DNA from: Treponema sp.
Lineage (GTDB): Bacteria; Spirochaetota; Spirochaetia; Treponematales; Treponemataceae
Direction: 5' to 3'
Assembly: GCA_022510865.1 (NCBI GenBank)
Contig: JAFLSQ010000010.1
Location: forward strand, 1-59,545
DNA: 59,545 bases
The notes beneath the pieces were generated by a model. It was not told the origin of the DNA and did not search any database. It was given only the letters and a program-made list of their open reading frames with translations. Position numbers and translations under genes: made by a program. Each line of letters begins with the position of its first letter. Position 1 is the first letter of the stretch. This document shows positions 41,428-50,622 of this stretch, one piece after another.

Positions 41428-42265
41428 AAAAATTGTAATACAACCCGCGTTGAACGAATCCGCAGAAACCATCCTCCGCAGCATCAACTTGATGCATATC
41501 TTCATTATAATGGCATAATGACATTTTTGCACGTATTTCTTGCGGAAAACGCTTCAACTGCTCGTAAGAGGCGTGAACGCCCGCAGCAACGCCGCTCACA
41601 TCACAATCATGAAAAATATGCTCTATATTTTTATACTTTTCCAGCAAAAAATTCAACTGGTTAGGGTTATATTGTGTGTCTCCGGTGAAAATAACTTTGT
41701 CATCAAAAATCAGACCATAAGAAATCTGGGATTTTCCAGCCGTGGCCGGGCTGGCAGTCACGTGGCGCGTCCTGAACATTTTGATGTTGATGCCGTCAAA
41801 ATCCGCTTCAAAAATCTCAAACGGATTTTTCTGGATTTTCCTGATTGGAATTGCGGTGAAATAATCCTCAAAAGTCATTTTGCCGCGCTCGCTGAATTGC
41901 AGGCCGCCGCGCAGGGAGTCATTCCAAAGTTTTTTTCTGAAAACCGGCGGAATTGCGATGCGCACCGGCTGGCGGGAAATGTAATGCGAGCAGAGCGCAA
42001 TCTCCTCGACGCCGCCGATGTGATCGGCATGGGGATGCGTTAGAATCAGGTTTTTTATATCCGCGATTTTTGTGTTGAAGTCTTTTTCCAGCGCGAACGG
42101 GCAGAGAGTTCCGCAGTCAACAAGGATGTGCGTCTTGCCTTTGACGACAAAAAGATTTGTCTGAAAAAAAGTTTTCTGGAAGGCATTGCCCGCGCCAATA
42201 AAAAACAGGGAGAGCTGCCCGTCGTTCTGAAAATCCAGTTTTGCGTCAAACTTTTTGGTCGTCAT
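41426..42265 (-). CDS. Metallo-beta-lactamase-fold hydrolase
   Basis: 279 residues. THPHADHIGG near residue 76 is the HxHxDH metal site; further ligands are GDTQ and HDCD, and HYNED near the C terminus. No signal peptide. RNase Z-like or phosphodiesterase activity is possible; the substrate is unknown. An extended -10 TGA-TATAAT (42281-42276) ends 10 nt before the ATG, giving a leader of about 4 nt. The TGA stop (41426-41428) overlaps the 5' end of tRNA-Arg. Confidence 0.87.
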   Translation of the reverse strand: MTTKKFDAKLDFQNDGQLSLFFIGAGNAFQKTFFQTNLFVVKGKTHILVDCGTLCPFALEKDFNTKIADIKNLILTHPHADHIGGVEEIALCSHYISRQPVRIAIPPVFRKKLWNDSLRGGLQFSERGKMTFEDYFTAIPIRKIQKNPFEIFEADFDGINIKMFRTRHVTASPATAGKSQISYGLIFDDKVIFTGDTQYNPNQLNFLLEKYKNIEHIFHDCDVSGVAAGVHASYEQLKRFPQEIRAKMSLCHYNEDMHQVDAAEDGFCGFVQRGLYYNF

Positions 42266-42276
42266 AGACTTTGTGA

Positions 42277-42921
42277 TTATATCACATTTCCGCGGATTTG
42301 GTACACATCCTCAACGCCAGAAACCAGAATGCCGCCCATTCCCATTTCAAGCGGAATCGCAATGTCCATGTCATAGCGGTCGCCGACAGAAATGATGTTC
42401 TTTGCGGGGATTTCCAGAATTTTGCAGGCGGCTTCAAAAGGCTCGAATGCGGGCTTGAATTTGCAGCACACGTCAAGCCCGACAATATCCGGGAAAAAAC
42501 AGGAGATTCCAAGCGCGTCCAGAGTTTTTCTTGCGGTAAAAACCGGATTATTAGTCACGCAGATGAGCTTAAAACGCTCCGCGAGCGTGGCAAGTTCCTG
42601 TGCAAGCCTCACGTCCGGGGTGAGAAAATCCGCTGGCTCCATGAGCGTTTTGCGCCATTCCACGCTTTTCTCAACCGGAACGCCGAACGCAAGCAGAACA
42701 TTCCCCAGCCCGATTTTTTTGCCGTTGTTCTCCTCGGAAAATTTCTGCCGGTAATCCGCCACCATTTTACGTGCCTCATCGGATGAAATTCCGCGCTCCT
42801 TGGCAAACTGCCGCACCTGGCAGTCCACCTGCTCAAAAGCGTATGCTTTGTTCGTGTACAAAGTTGAGTCCATGTCAAAAATAAAAGCGAGCGGTCGCTC
42901 TGGAAGATTATAAAACTTCAT
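42277..42921 (-). CDS. HAD-superfamily hydrolase
   Basis: 214 residues from MKFYNLPERPLAF; the frame is open upstream but that lies in the FGGY kinase gene. Motif I FDMDSTLYTN, motif II CVTNNP, motif III lysine in CKFKPAFEPF, motif IV SVGDRYDMDI. Helical cap between I and II. It may be a sugar-phosphate phosphatase, since it overlaps the FGGY kinase by 14 bp and follows it in the prs unit. A second HAD enzyme of similar type is at 25669. Confidence 0.87.
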   Translation of the reverse strand: MKFYNLPERPLAFIFDMDSTLYTNKAYAFEQVDCQVRQFAKERGISSDEARKMVADYRQKFSEENNGKKIGLGNVLLAFGVPVEKSVEWRKTLMEPADFLTPDVRLAQELATLAERFKLICVTNNPVFTARKTLDALGISCFFPDIVGLDVCCKFKPAFEPFEAACKILEIPAKNIISVGDRYDMDIAIPLEMGMGGILVSGVEDVYQIRGNVI

Positions 42922-44053
42922 ATTTTTTTCCTTCCCGCACGATTGAGGAGGCTGCCTCCTGCAATCCGCGGAATTTTCCAAGCCCACAATACGCGGCGCA
43001 CGCATCGCCCAGAAGCTCCGCGGCATCGCAGTTTGCTTCAACCAAAGCAATTCCAAGCGCAAGCGATTTTCGCCGCATATATCCGGGATTTTTTGTCTGC
43101 CCGCCGGTCACAAGCATTTCTGCCGGAAATTCAAAGCGATTTTCCTGCGCAATCTGGCGCAGTTGCCTGACCGCCCGGGAAAGCATCTCAATCCGCTGAT
43201 TTTCTGGCATTTGTCCGCTGTCTGGAATCAGTGCGGAGATGTTCCAAAGCCCCGGAATCACGGAGGGCAGGGTGCGCAGTCCGTCCGCAAGAATCTGGGA
43301 GGGCACGCAAAAATTCAGCCCCTCGGAAGAGCCGCTCCTGTCGCAGAGCCGCCCGGCTGCAAGCGTGTTTGTCCCGATGAGCGCGGCCACAAAATCAGGA
43401 CCCGCGCCGAACACGGGAAGCGGAAAATCAAAAGAAAGAGAGCCGCTGATTTTTCCGACCTTTGATGGAATTTCATGCCCGGTAAAAAAATCCGCCGGAA
43501 TCTCGCCGCATTTCTGGGTGATTTTGCAGAACGCGGGAAGTTTTTCCGGGGGAATTTCCGCCTCTGCCAGCGCGGAGCCGCTCCAGTACGCGCTCTCAAA
43601 ACGGCTTTCTGGCAGAATTGTGATTGCAGAGCCGGTGAGCTGCCAGATAAGGTATTCAGGGCCGGAAAGTATTTTTTTTGACGCGCCGAATTCGTTGGGA
43701 AAAAGGGAGCGCAGGGCAATCAGTTTGGGAATAAAAAGCGATGGCCCGGCATAGTCGCGGGGAAGCCGGCTGTCGTTCCAGAGCACCGTGGTTCCGTCCT
43801 CTGTGACGACTGTTGGGCCGTTCCCGGAAATTGAGGCCGCCGCAATCCGCACATCAGATTTTCCGGCGCAAATCCGGCTGAGTTTTTGCACTGCGCGGCA
43901 AAAAGCGGGAAGCCACTGCCTTGCTATGTGGTGGGTGTCATCCGCAGAATTGAATTTTACGCCGCAAACGGCAACGACCTCGCCGTCTGCGGTCACAAGT
44001 CCCGCTTTGAGCGAGGTCGTTCCAATGTCAGCGCAGAGGACCGCTTCCGTCAT
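42908..44053 (-). CDS. FGGY-family carbohydrate kinase, short
   Basis: 381 residues, about 100 shorter than typical FGGY kinases. ATPase-fold phosphate loops: ADIGTTSLKAGLV at the N terminus, ISGNGPTVV, and adenosine motif VTGGQTKNPG near residue 320. The middle part (~140-230) is reduced. The substrate cannot be predicted. The ATG shares one base with the prs stop (TAATG), a termination-reinitiation arrangement. Confidence 0.83.
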   Translation of the reverse strand: MTEAVLCADIGTTSLKAGLVTADGEVVAVCGVKFNSADDTHHIARQWLPAFCRAVQKLSRICAGKSDVRIAAASISGNGPTVVTEDGTTVLWNDSRLPRDYAGPSLFIPKLIALRSLFPNEFGASKKILSGPEYLIWQLTGSAITILPESRFESAYWSGSALAEAEIPPEKLPAFCKITQKCGEIPADFFTGHEIPSKVGKISGSLSFDFPLPVFGAGPDFVAALIGTNTLAAGRLCDRSGSSEGLNFCVPSQILADGLRTLPSVIPGLWNISALIPDSGQMPENQRIEMLSRAVRQLRQIAQENRFEFPAEMLVTGGQTKNPGYMRRKSLALGIALVEANCDAAELLGDACAAYCGLGKFRGLQEAASSIVREGKKYEVL

Positions 44054-45348
44054 TATTTTGCGGGCGCGTCCTTTTCGGATTTCTCGGCTTTTTCCGATTT
44101 CTCTGCGTTTCCGTTCTGTTTCACGACTTTCTCGATGATGTTGCGATTGTCAAGCAGCTCGCTGAGCGACTGATTGTAATGGATGCGTGTCACAACGTTC
44201 GCGAACAAGCCGCTCACATCCGTGCTGATATACCATTCGCGTTTGAGCAAATCCTCGTGATAGACGGCGTTAGTCCCGATGATGCGGTAGAAAAGTCCGC
44301 GCTTGTAAGCCTCGTCAAACTGCTCGACGGCGTTTCCTGTGAAAAACGGCAGGCTGATGGCGCAGATGACTTTTGTCGCGCCCTGCTCTTTTAAAAATTC
44401 CATGGCTTTGAGCAATGTTCCGCCAGTTCCAAGCATATCATCGGCTATGAAAGCGACCTTGCCCTTGACATCGCCAAGAATTTTAACTGATTTTATGTTC
44501 GTTGAGTGAGCGTCCTGCGTCACGATGGAATAATCGCGCTCCTTGTAAATCATTGCGAGCGGAAGCTTGAGACCTGACGCATAGAATTTGTTGCGGTCAA
44601 TCGCGCCGGTGTCCGGCGAGACAATCACTAAATCCTCGGTGTTGCCTGTCAAATCCACAATTTTGGAAAGCTCGCGGATAATCTGATAACTTGCGTGAAG
44701 ATTATCAAGATTCGCGCTTGAGAATGCGTTCACAATCTCTCTGGAATGCAAATCCAGCGTGATGATTCGGTCTATGCCCTGCATCTCATAAATATGACCA
44801 AGAAGGCTTGCCGTAAGACCCTCGCGGCCCTTGCGTTTGTGCTGCCTCGCGTAAGGATAGGCAGGAAGCACCAGCGTGATTTTCTCCGCGCCCGCCATGC
44901 GCACCGCGTCAATCGCGACGAGCAGGGACATCACGTGGTCATTCACTGTCATTTTGATTTTATTCGCGCCGCCGTTCAGCGCAAGAACCTCGTGGTTCTC
45001 GACATCCTGAAAAATGAACACGTCTTTTCCGCGCACTGTGTCCAGCAGCTCGGTTTTTACCTCGCCGTTCGCAAAATAAGTAAAACGCGCGTTCACCTTG
45101 AACATCGGAGGTCTGTACTTATCCGTTGTACCTCTTATGCAAAGATCTGATGTCTGCAAATCATTTTGCAGGTTAATCCGCTGCACAAGCTCTTCTTTAT
45201 TCAGTCCATAACGCTTTGATATAACATCGTTCTTCAATGTGAAGCGATGCTTATACATGTGTTTGAGGTGCGTTATGACTTCATTGGCGAAAGCCTCGCC
45301 ACCAGGACACGCAACAATCGCTAGACTTGTTGGTTCGGTATAAGGCAT
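44053..45348 (-). CDS. prs: Ribose-phosphate pyrophosphokinase, long form
   Basis: 431 residues, against ~315 for classical PRPP synthetases. It makes PRPP from ribose-5-phosphate and ATP. Conserved: LPAYPYARQHKRKGRE (ATP loop), DLHSREI, and PRPP loop FIADDMLGTGGTL, which is usually DDxxxTGGT. Residues 1-~75 are an extension before the catalytic core, and the last ~20 residues are a Lys/Glu/Ser tail. The divergence suggests the class found in spirochaetes with altered allosteric control; that is inference. Ribosome-binding site AGAGGTC. A perfect palindrome lies 25 bp upstream. Confidence 0.92.
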   Translation of the reverse strand: MPYTEPTSLAIVACPGGEAFANEVITHLKHMYKHRFTLKNDVISKRYGLNKEELVQRINLQNDLQTSDLCIRGTTDKYRPPMFKVNARFTYFANGEVKTELLDTVRGKDVFIFQDVENHEVLALNGGANKIKMTVNDHVMSLLVAIDAVRMAGAEKITLVLPAYPYARQHKRKGREGLTASLLGHIYEMQGIDRIITLDLHSREIVNAFSSANLDNLHASYQIIRELSKIVDLTGNTEDLVIVSPDTGAIDRNKFYASGLKLPLAMIYKERDYSIVTQDAHSTNIKSVKILGDVKGKVAFIADDMLGTGGTLLKAMEFLKEQGATKVICAISLPFFTGNAVEQFDEAYKRGLFYRIIGTNAVYHEDLLKREWYISTDVSGLFANVVTRIHYNQSLSELLDNRNIIEKVVKQNGNAEKSEKAEKSEKDAPAK

Positions 45349-45373
45349 ATAAGACCTCTTTTATAGTGGTATC

Positions 45374-45385
45374 AGTTACGTAACT
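45374..45385. promoter_or_regulatory. 12-bp perfect palindrome upstream of prs
   Basis: AGTTACGTAACT, between -10-like TATAGT (45388-45383, overlapping) and TATAAA (45365-45360) on the minus strand. Possible operator. Confidence 0.45.
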
Positions 45386-45668
45386 ATAGCATATTTAGTG
45401 TCGTTGAGGAAGAGGATTTGATGTGATTTCCGGATATTGTGATGAATATCCTGCATCCCGAAAATCGCAGACTGAAAATCGAAGATTTTATCTTTGCGGA
45501 TTTTTATGACCTGATTTTTGCGGCTCACCGTTCGCTGGCGCATTTTTGTGGAAAATAAAAATGCGCAGAAATTAAAAGCCGGGAAATCAGAGAAAATCAG
45601 AGCATGACGATTTTTTGCCGCGCTCTGGTCAGCCATTTTCTTAAGACTGCGCGGCTGTATTTAAAATG
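45386..45668. other. Non-coding interval between prs and tkt
   Basis: About 280 bases with no supported gene; short open frames have no ribosome-binding site and unlikely composition. It holds one perfect 10-bp inverted repeat, GCGCATTTTT / AAAAATGCGC (45538-45566), A/T-tailed in both arms and so terminator-like in either direction. Confidence 0.5.
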
Positions 45669-45703
45669 AAAAACCGGCATCAGATTTAAAAATCCGATGC
45701 CGG
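45669..45703 (-). terminator. Terminator of tkt
   Basis: CCGGCATC-GGATTT / AAATCT-GATGCCGG stem (45674-45703, one mismatch) followed on the minus strand by TTTTTC. It begins 12 bases after the tkt stop. Confidence 0.85.
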
Positions 45704-45714
45704 CTCTGCTTGTT

Positions 45715-47691
45715 TTATCTTGCCAGAACCTCAGCGAGTTTTTCGGCGGTGAAGCCCAGATGCTCCGCCACTTTGTTCGCAGGTCCGGACGTACCGAACG
45801 TGTCGATGCAGAAACAGTTCTCTTTTGAGGTGAACTGCAACCATTCCAGACTGATTCCCGCTTCCGTGCAGACAATGCGCTTCGCATCCCCGATGATTGC
45901 CTTGCGCTCCGCATCAGAGATGGTCTCGAACTTTTTCAAATCAGGAACAGAGACCACGCGGATTGTCTTGCCGCTCGTGAGACTTGCCGCTTTGAGCGCC
46001 ATGTTCACCTCGGAGCCGCTCGCAAGAATGGTGATGTCAGGTGCGGCCGAGCCTTCCTGCACAACATACGCGCCTTTTTCCGCCATGTTTTTCTTCCAGT
46101 TTTTGTCGGCTTTCTCGTAAACTGCCAGTGCCTGGCGAGTGAATGCCATGCAAACCGGATGGTCTTTTGACGCATACGCCATGTTCCATGCCTGCATTGA
46201 CTCCTCGGGGTCACCCGGGCGGATTGCCTGCACTCCCGGAATTGAGCGGAGGCTTGTCATCGTCTCAACCGGCTGATGGGTCGGGCCGTCCTCTCCTACA
46301 TAAATTGAGTCATGCGTGAAAACGTAAATCACAGGCTGTTTCATCAGAGAGACTACGCGGAGGCTCGGGCGCAGATAATCCGCGAACACAAGGAATGTCG
46401 CGCAGAACGGGCGCAGTCCGCCGTGCAAGGAGATTCCCGCGCAGACAGCGGACATAGCGAATTCCCGGATTCCGTACTCGATTGTGCGTCCTGCACGGTT
46501 TGTCGGAGAGAAAGTTCCGTTGTCTGTGGATTTGAATGCGGTCTTGTTCGGGCCCATCAAATCTGCTGAGCCACCCACCAGATTCGCGAAACGGGCAGCA
46601 ATCACGTTGAGCGCGGTGCCGGAAGCGTCGCGGGTGGCGCAGGCATCTCCGACTTTGTACTCAACGTCTTTCACAGAGTCATCGGTCACAGAATCAGAGT
46701 GATAGGCATCCCAGAGTTTTTTAAGCTCGGGATTTTCTTTGGCCCATGCGTCAAATTCAGCGTTCCAGTCTGCCTCGGCTTTTGCGAAAACGGATTTTTT
46801 ATCCTCAAAATATTTGTAGGCTTCCGGGACGACATAAAAATCCTTGTCAACAGGAAGTCCGAGCGTTTTCTTTGCCTCGACAATTCCGTCTTTTCCAAGA
46901 GGCGCGCCGTGAACATCGGCTGTATTCTGCTTGGGCGCACCCTTGCCGATAATTGATTTGAGCATAATCAAAGAAGGTTTGTCATCGCACTTTTTTGCTT
47001 CCTCAACAAGTTTAACAATGCCCTCAATGTCGTACATATCGCCTTTGAGAACCTGCCAGCCGTAAGCCTCATAGCGTTTTGCGATGTCATCCGTAAAAGT
47101 GATGTCCGTGCATCCGTCTATTGAGATTTTGTTCTGATCATAGAACACAATCAGTTTGCCAAGCTTGAGATTTCCCGCCAGCGAACACGCCTCGGACGCA
47201 ACGCCTTCTTGCAGACAGCCTTCACCGACCAAAGAATATGTGTAATGATTTACGATTGTGCGTTTTGATGTGTTGAATTTTGCGGCAAGCATTGATTCGG
47301 CAATCGCCATGCCAACTGCCATTGACACGCCCTGACCGAGCGGGCCGCCTGTGCACTCAACGCCGTCTGTGTCGCCATACTCAGGATGACCGGGACACTT
47401 TGAGCCTACCTGACGGAAATTCTTGATGTCGTCCATTGAGACTTTGTATCCCGCCAGGTGGAGGATAGAATAAAGCAGCATTGAGCCGTGACCTGCTGAT
47501 AACACAAAACGGTCTCTGTCTGCCCATTTTGAGTTCGCAGGATTGTGCCTCATCACCTCGCCGTACAAAACTGCGGCCGCCTCTGCCGCACCAAGCGGAA
47601 GCCCGGGATGGCCTGAATTCGCCTTCTGAATAGCGTCCATTGACAAGCTGCGGATTGAAAGTGCAACTGCCTCAACACCTTTTTTGTCCAT
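45715..47691 (-). CDS. tkt: Transketolase
   Basis: 658 residues, full length. Thiamine-diphosphate enzyme of the non-oxidative pentose phosphate pathway; it feeds ribose-5-phosphate to prs. NSGHPGLPLGAA near residue 25, GPLGQG, the ThDP motif GEGCLQEGVASEAC to DQNKIS, and the pyrimidine domain with EYGIREFAM and DSIYVGEDGPTHQP. Ribosome-binding site AAGGGG. Last gene of a unit after the PTS IIA gene (20 bp gap), closed by the terminator downstream. Confidence 0.97.
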   Translation of the reverse strand: MDKKGVEAVALSIRSLSMDAIQKANSGHPGLPLGAAEAAAVLYGEVMRHNPANSKWADRDRFVLSAGHGSMLLYSILHLAGYKVSMDDIKNFRQVGSKCPGHPEYGDTDGVECTGGPLGQGVSMAVGMAIAESMLAAKFNTSKRTIVNHYTYSLVGEGCLQEGVASEACSLAGNLKLGKLIVFYDQNKISIDGCTDITFTDDIAKRYEAYGWQVLKGDMYDIEGIVKLVEEAKKCDDKPSLIMLKSIIGKGAPKQNTADVHGAPLGKDGIVEAKKTLGLPVDKDFYVVPEAYKYFEDKKSVFAKAEADWNAEFDAWAKENPELKKLWDAYHSDSVTDDSVKDVEYKVGDACATRDASGTALNVIAARFANLVGGSADLMGPNKTAFKSTDNGTFSPTNRAGRTIEYGIREFAMSAVCAGISLHGGLRPFCATFLVFADYLRPSLRVVSLMKQPVIYVFTHDSIYVGEDGPTHQPVETMTSLRSIPGVQAIRPGDPEESMQAWNMAYASKDHPVCMAFTRQALAVYEKADKNWKKNMAEKGAYVVQEGSAAPDITILASGSEVNMALKAASLTSGKTIRVVSVPDLKKFETISDAERKAIIGDAKRIVCTEAGISLEWLQFTSKENCFCIDTFGTSGPANKVAEHLGFTAEKLAEVLAR

Positions 47692-47711
47692 AAATAACCC
47701 CTTAGAAAAAT

Positions 47712-48176
47712 TTATGCAAGTCTCTTTATTAAATCTGAAAGAGCAGCCTCATCAGCGTGGTCTTCCAGAGCCTTCCTGAAATCTGTGTTGCGGAGCAGTC
47801 CCGCTAGCGATGAGAGCACTTTAAGATGCACCTGCGGATTATACGTGAGCAGAATGAACATCACATAGACCTGCCTCTCATCAGGTGCCCGCATCTCAAT
47901 CGCTTTTTTAAGATACACGACAATAATGCGCTGATCTTTTTCCTCTTTGATGATTGGAGCGCGTGCGTGCGGCAATGCGATTCCGTTACCAACAGCGGTG
48001 CTCAGGACTTCTTCCCGTGTGCAGAGCGCGTTGTACACCTGCTCCGAGGTAATGCCGTCCGGCAAATCCAGCAAAGCGCACACTTTCTCATAAACTTCCT
48101 GCGGAGTCGCGCCGTCAATATCCCGCAGAATTCCGCCGCGATGAATCAGCTCTGCAATATCAATCTCATTTTCCAT
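47712..48176 (-). CDS. PTS EIIA-type (PtsN/fructose family) protein
   Basis: 154 residues. The phosphoacceptor histidine is in GNGIALPHAR, and RDTDFRK-like C-terminal text (LLRNTDFRKALEDH) is typical. Stand-alone EIIA of the PtsN type usually acts as a regulator rather than in sugar uptake. ATG at 48176; GTG at 48185 is in frame. It lies between an unknown gene (10-bp overlap) and tkt, so it may link carbon state to pentose phosphate flux. Confidence 0.88.
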   Translation of the reverse strand: MENEIDIAELIHRGGILRDIDGATPQEVYEKVCALLDLPDGITSEQVYNALCTREEVLSTAVGNGIALPHARAPIIKEEKDQRIIVVYLKKAIEMRAPDERQVYVMFILLTYNPQVHLKVLSSLAGLLRNTDFRKALEDHADEAALSDLIKRLA

Positions 48177-49665
48177 CTGCACCACCCAAATTATTGCTTT
48201 CTGTTACAATGCCATAACCGCGCACCTGATTGTCCTCCACAGCCTTCTCAAGAACATCACGGATGCCATAAAAAGTCTCCTCCATGCCTTCCAAGGACAG
48301 GCTCACATCATCCGCGGGAAAATCATCCCGTGCGCAGTCATTCTCAACTTCGTCAAGCAGACGTACAAGGTGGATGTAAAGCTGAGAAAGTATGACAAAC
48401 TCCTGCTGAGGAAAATCATCTGCCGATGAATCGGGTTCCCCAATCCCGCCAAAAATCCGGACAACATTGGAAAAAAGCTCGACACAGCGCGAGCGAATTT
48501 CCGCCACCGGATAATCGCGGAAAGCGTTGTACGTGCTTTTAAGTATATCAAACCTCTTTTTTAAGTTCAATAATAGAAAACTGCGCTCAAAACTTCCCGC
48601 AGAGAGCATATTCGGAAAAATAGAGTCCAGCAAATCATCAGGAGAAAGGGATGATTTTCCGAACGCCTGCTTATAAAGCTGATTTTCGATGAACGCGTCC
48701 AGAATGGAAGGCGTGAGCATCATCTTCATGTCAGAAAGTGTGGGCGTGTCAATCTGCTGATTGCTCCAGCTGCCCGCGCAGGGAATTTCCGAATCCGCGC
48801 GCCAGAGCCTTGATTCAAGACCGTATGGCTGGAACCGCACTTTTTTTGAGCTTACGATGAATTCTTCGATTGACCCGCAGTATTTTGTGCAGAGCATATC
48901 CCGATTTTCCAGAAACAGGTATGATAGCTGCGCCTCAATTGAGGATGCAGGGCCGTGCCTCTCAAATTCGGAGAGAAGCGCGTCCTCCACCTGCGAATAC
49001 CATTCCTCCCGTTTGATTGCGGACGCGGAGACCACAAAGCCGCTTCTGTCGTTTTTTTGCAGCGCGACTTTTATGATATTTTTGCTCCAGTCTATAACTT
49101 GGCAAAGAATTCTGTCGCCGAATTCAAAGTTCTGTCCGGGAAAAAGTTTGTCCAGCGGCCAGGAAGTCAGCTCAACAGAGGCGGGCAGACTGTACTGCAC
49201 CGAGGCCAGCGGAACGGAATTGTTCGCTTTGTCGCTAAGAATGCAGGGGATTACATAGCCTTCCCCGAACATTGCGTAAGTGTCCAGCGCAAGGTTCATC
49301 GAGAAAGTCTGCGGCTCCGACTCTGTGGAATCTGCGTCAGAGACAAGAATGTAACTGTCCGGGCTTATCTCCTGATTCACGAACGGCATACAGCGGTGCC
49401 CAAGAATTATATGATTTTTGCGGACTTCCTCTTTTGAAGGACAGAAGCTGAACCATCGGCCAGTAAAAACGCCTGCGCGTGTGATGAATTCCTGATTTAC
49501 GAGGGGAAACACATAATCGGAGGAATACAGAAAATCCGCAAGCTCCATTTTTGTGAGTTTTGCGCCGCGCCTGTGAAGATAAGTCTGAAAATCCTTGATG
49601 GTGAATGTGTCAAACTGGGCAAGAAGATAATCAGAAATCAATTCTGAAATTTTGTCGTTATCCAA
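48166..49665 (-). CDS. Hypothetical protein, 499 residues, TTG start
   Basis: I do not recognise it. The start is taken as TTG at 49665 because GGGGGA stands 5 nt upstream; a further in-frame TTG at 49689 has no site, and no ATG is near. The N-terminal ~60 residues look like a winged-helix (FDTFTIKDFQTYLHRRGAKL), followed by a beta-rich region (~60-200) and a helical C-terminal half, with acidic runs. Cytoplasmic. It heads the unit with PTS IIA and tkt. Promoter TTTACA (49717-49712) - 17 bp - TAAAAT (49694-49689). Confidence 0.75.
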   Translation of the reverse strand: MDNDKISELISDYLLAQFDTFTIKDFQTYLHRRGAKLTKMELADFLYSSDYVFPLVNQEFITRAGVFTGRWFSFCPSKEEVRKNHIILGHRCMPFVNQEISPDSYILVSDADSTESEPQTFSMNLALDTYAMFGEGYVIPCILSDKANNSVPLASVQYSLPASVELTSWPLDKLFPGQNFEFGDRILCQVIDWSKNIIKVALQKNDRSGFVVSASAIKREEWYSQVEDALLSEFERHGPASSIEAQLSYLFLENRDMLCTKYCGSIEEFIVSSKKVRFQPYGLESRLWRADSEIPCAGSWSNQQIDTPTLSDMKMMLTPSILDAFIENQLYKQAFGKSSLSPDDLLDSIFPNMLSAGSFERSFLLLNLKKRFDILKSTYNAFRDYPVAEIRSRCVELFSNVVRIFGGIGEPDSSADDFPQQEFVILSQLYIHLVRLLDEVENDCARDDFPADDVSLSLEGMEETFYGIRDVLEKAVEDNQVRGYGIVTESNNLGGADGK

Positions 49666-49688
49666 ATAATCCCCCGTAACGCATATCA

Positions 49689-49740
49689 ATTTTAATGCAA
49701 AAAATGAGGTCTGTAAATTATCTGCGCGAAGTGATATAGT
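49689..49740. promoter_or_regulatory. Overlapping divergent promoters, 499-residue gene / PhnP-like gene
   Basis: Minus: TTTACA (49717-49712) - 17 - TAAAAT (49694-49689). Plus: extended -10 TGA-TATAGT (TATAGT 49735-49740), ending 6 nt before the ATG. The two use the same 50 bp. Confidence 0.6.
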
Positions 49741-49746
49741 TTTTTT

Positions 49747-50622
49747 ATGAAACTTACTGTTTTAGGCTCGGGAACAAGTCACGGAGTCCCAGTGATTGCC
49801 TGCGACTGTCCGGTCTGCCTGTCCGCCGACCCAAAAGACAAGCGGCACAGAAGCTCAGTTTTTGTTGAGACTGACGGCGGAAAATCCATTCTGATTGATA
49901 TAGGCCCGGAATTCCGCGTTCAGGCGCTCGCGAACAGAATAAAAAAAGTTGACGCGCTGCTTCTGACCCACAGCCACGCCGACCATTTGCACGGAATAGA
50001 CGACCTGCGGATTTTCAGCGCGGCGATGCATCACAAGCCAAAAAATCAGAAATCTCTTGAGCAGTACAACGCGCCCCCGATTCCGGTTTACGCGAATGAA
50101 ATCACGCTGGATGACATCACCACACGTTTCAGTTATTTTTTCAAGGATGTGCGCGAGGGCGGCGGGCGGGCAAAAGTCTCCCTGCATGAGGCATCCGGCA
50201 GTTTTGATTTTTACGGCACGAAAATCACGCCAATCCCGATGATGCACGGCCATCTTCCTGTGACGGGCTGGCTTCTTTCGTGCAGAAAAAGTGACGGCAA
50301 AACGCATTCGCTAGCTTATCTCACAGATTGCAGCCATATCTGCGACGAGAGCCTTGAAATCATAAAATCTGGCGCGGACATCCTTGACCAGCTGATTATA
50401 GACGGACTTAGGATTGAAAGCCATTCCACGCATTTCTCATTTTTTCAGGCGGTGCAGACCGCAGACCGGCTCCGGCCGCAGAATGTGTGGCTGACCCACA
50501 TCAACCACGAGGCAAGCCACAGTGAGATAACCGCGTACCTTGAGAAAATCAAGGCGGATTTCATAAACCTGAAGGATATTCCGGTGCGTCCCGCATACGA
50601 CGGGCTTGTTCTTGAAGTCTAA
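49747..50622 (+). CDS. PhnP-like metallo-beta-lactamase-fold phosphodiesterase
   Basis: 291 residues. GSGTSHGVPV at the N terminus, C18/C21 near ACDCPVC (PhnP structural zinc), THSHADHLHGIDD metal site, MMHGHLPVTGW, LTDCSHI and HINHEASHSE. PhnP hydrolyses cyclic ribose phosphodiesters; no phn operon is present, so a general cyclic phosphodiesterase role is likelier. No leader: T6 separates the -10 from the ATG. Confidence 0.9.
   Translation: MKLTVLGSGTSHGVPVIACDCPVCLSADPKDKRHRSSVFVETDGGKSILIDIGPEFRVQALANRIKKVDALLLTHSHADHLHGIDDLRIFSAAMHHKPKNQKSLEQYNAPPIPVYANEITLDDITTRFSYFFKDVREGGGRAKVSLHEASGSFDFYGTKITPIPMMHGHLPVTGWLLSCRKSDGKTHSLAYLTDCSHICDESLEIIKSGADILDQLIIDGLRIESHSTHFSFFQAVQTADRLRPQNVWLTHINHEASHSEITAYLEKIKADFINLKDIPVRPAYDGLVLEV

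Noticed and set aside
45538..45566. 10-bp inverted repeat as a mobile-element end
   Set aside because: No transposase, target duplication or partner repeat; a terminator explains it better.
45376..45636. 86-codon minus-strand frame between tkt and prs
   Set aside because: No start signal, uneven composition, and it is interrupted by terminator-like repeats.
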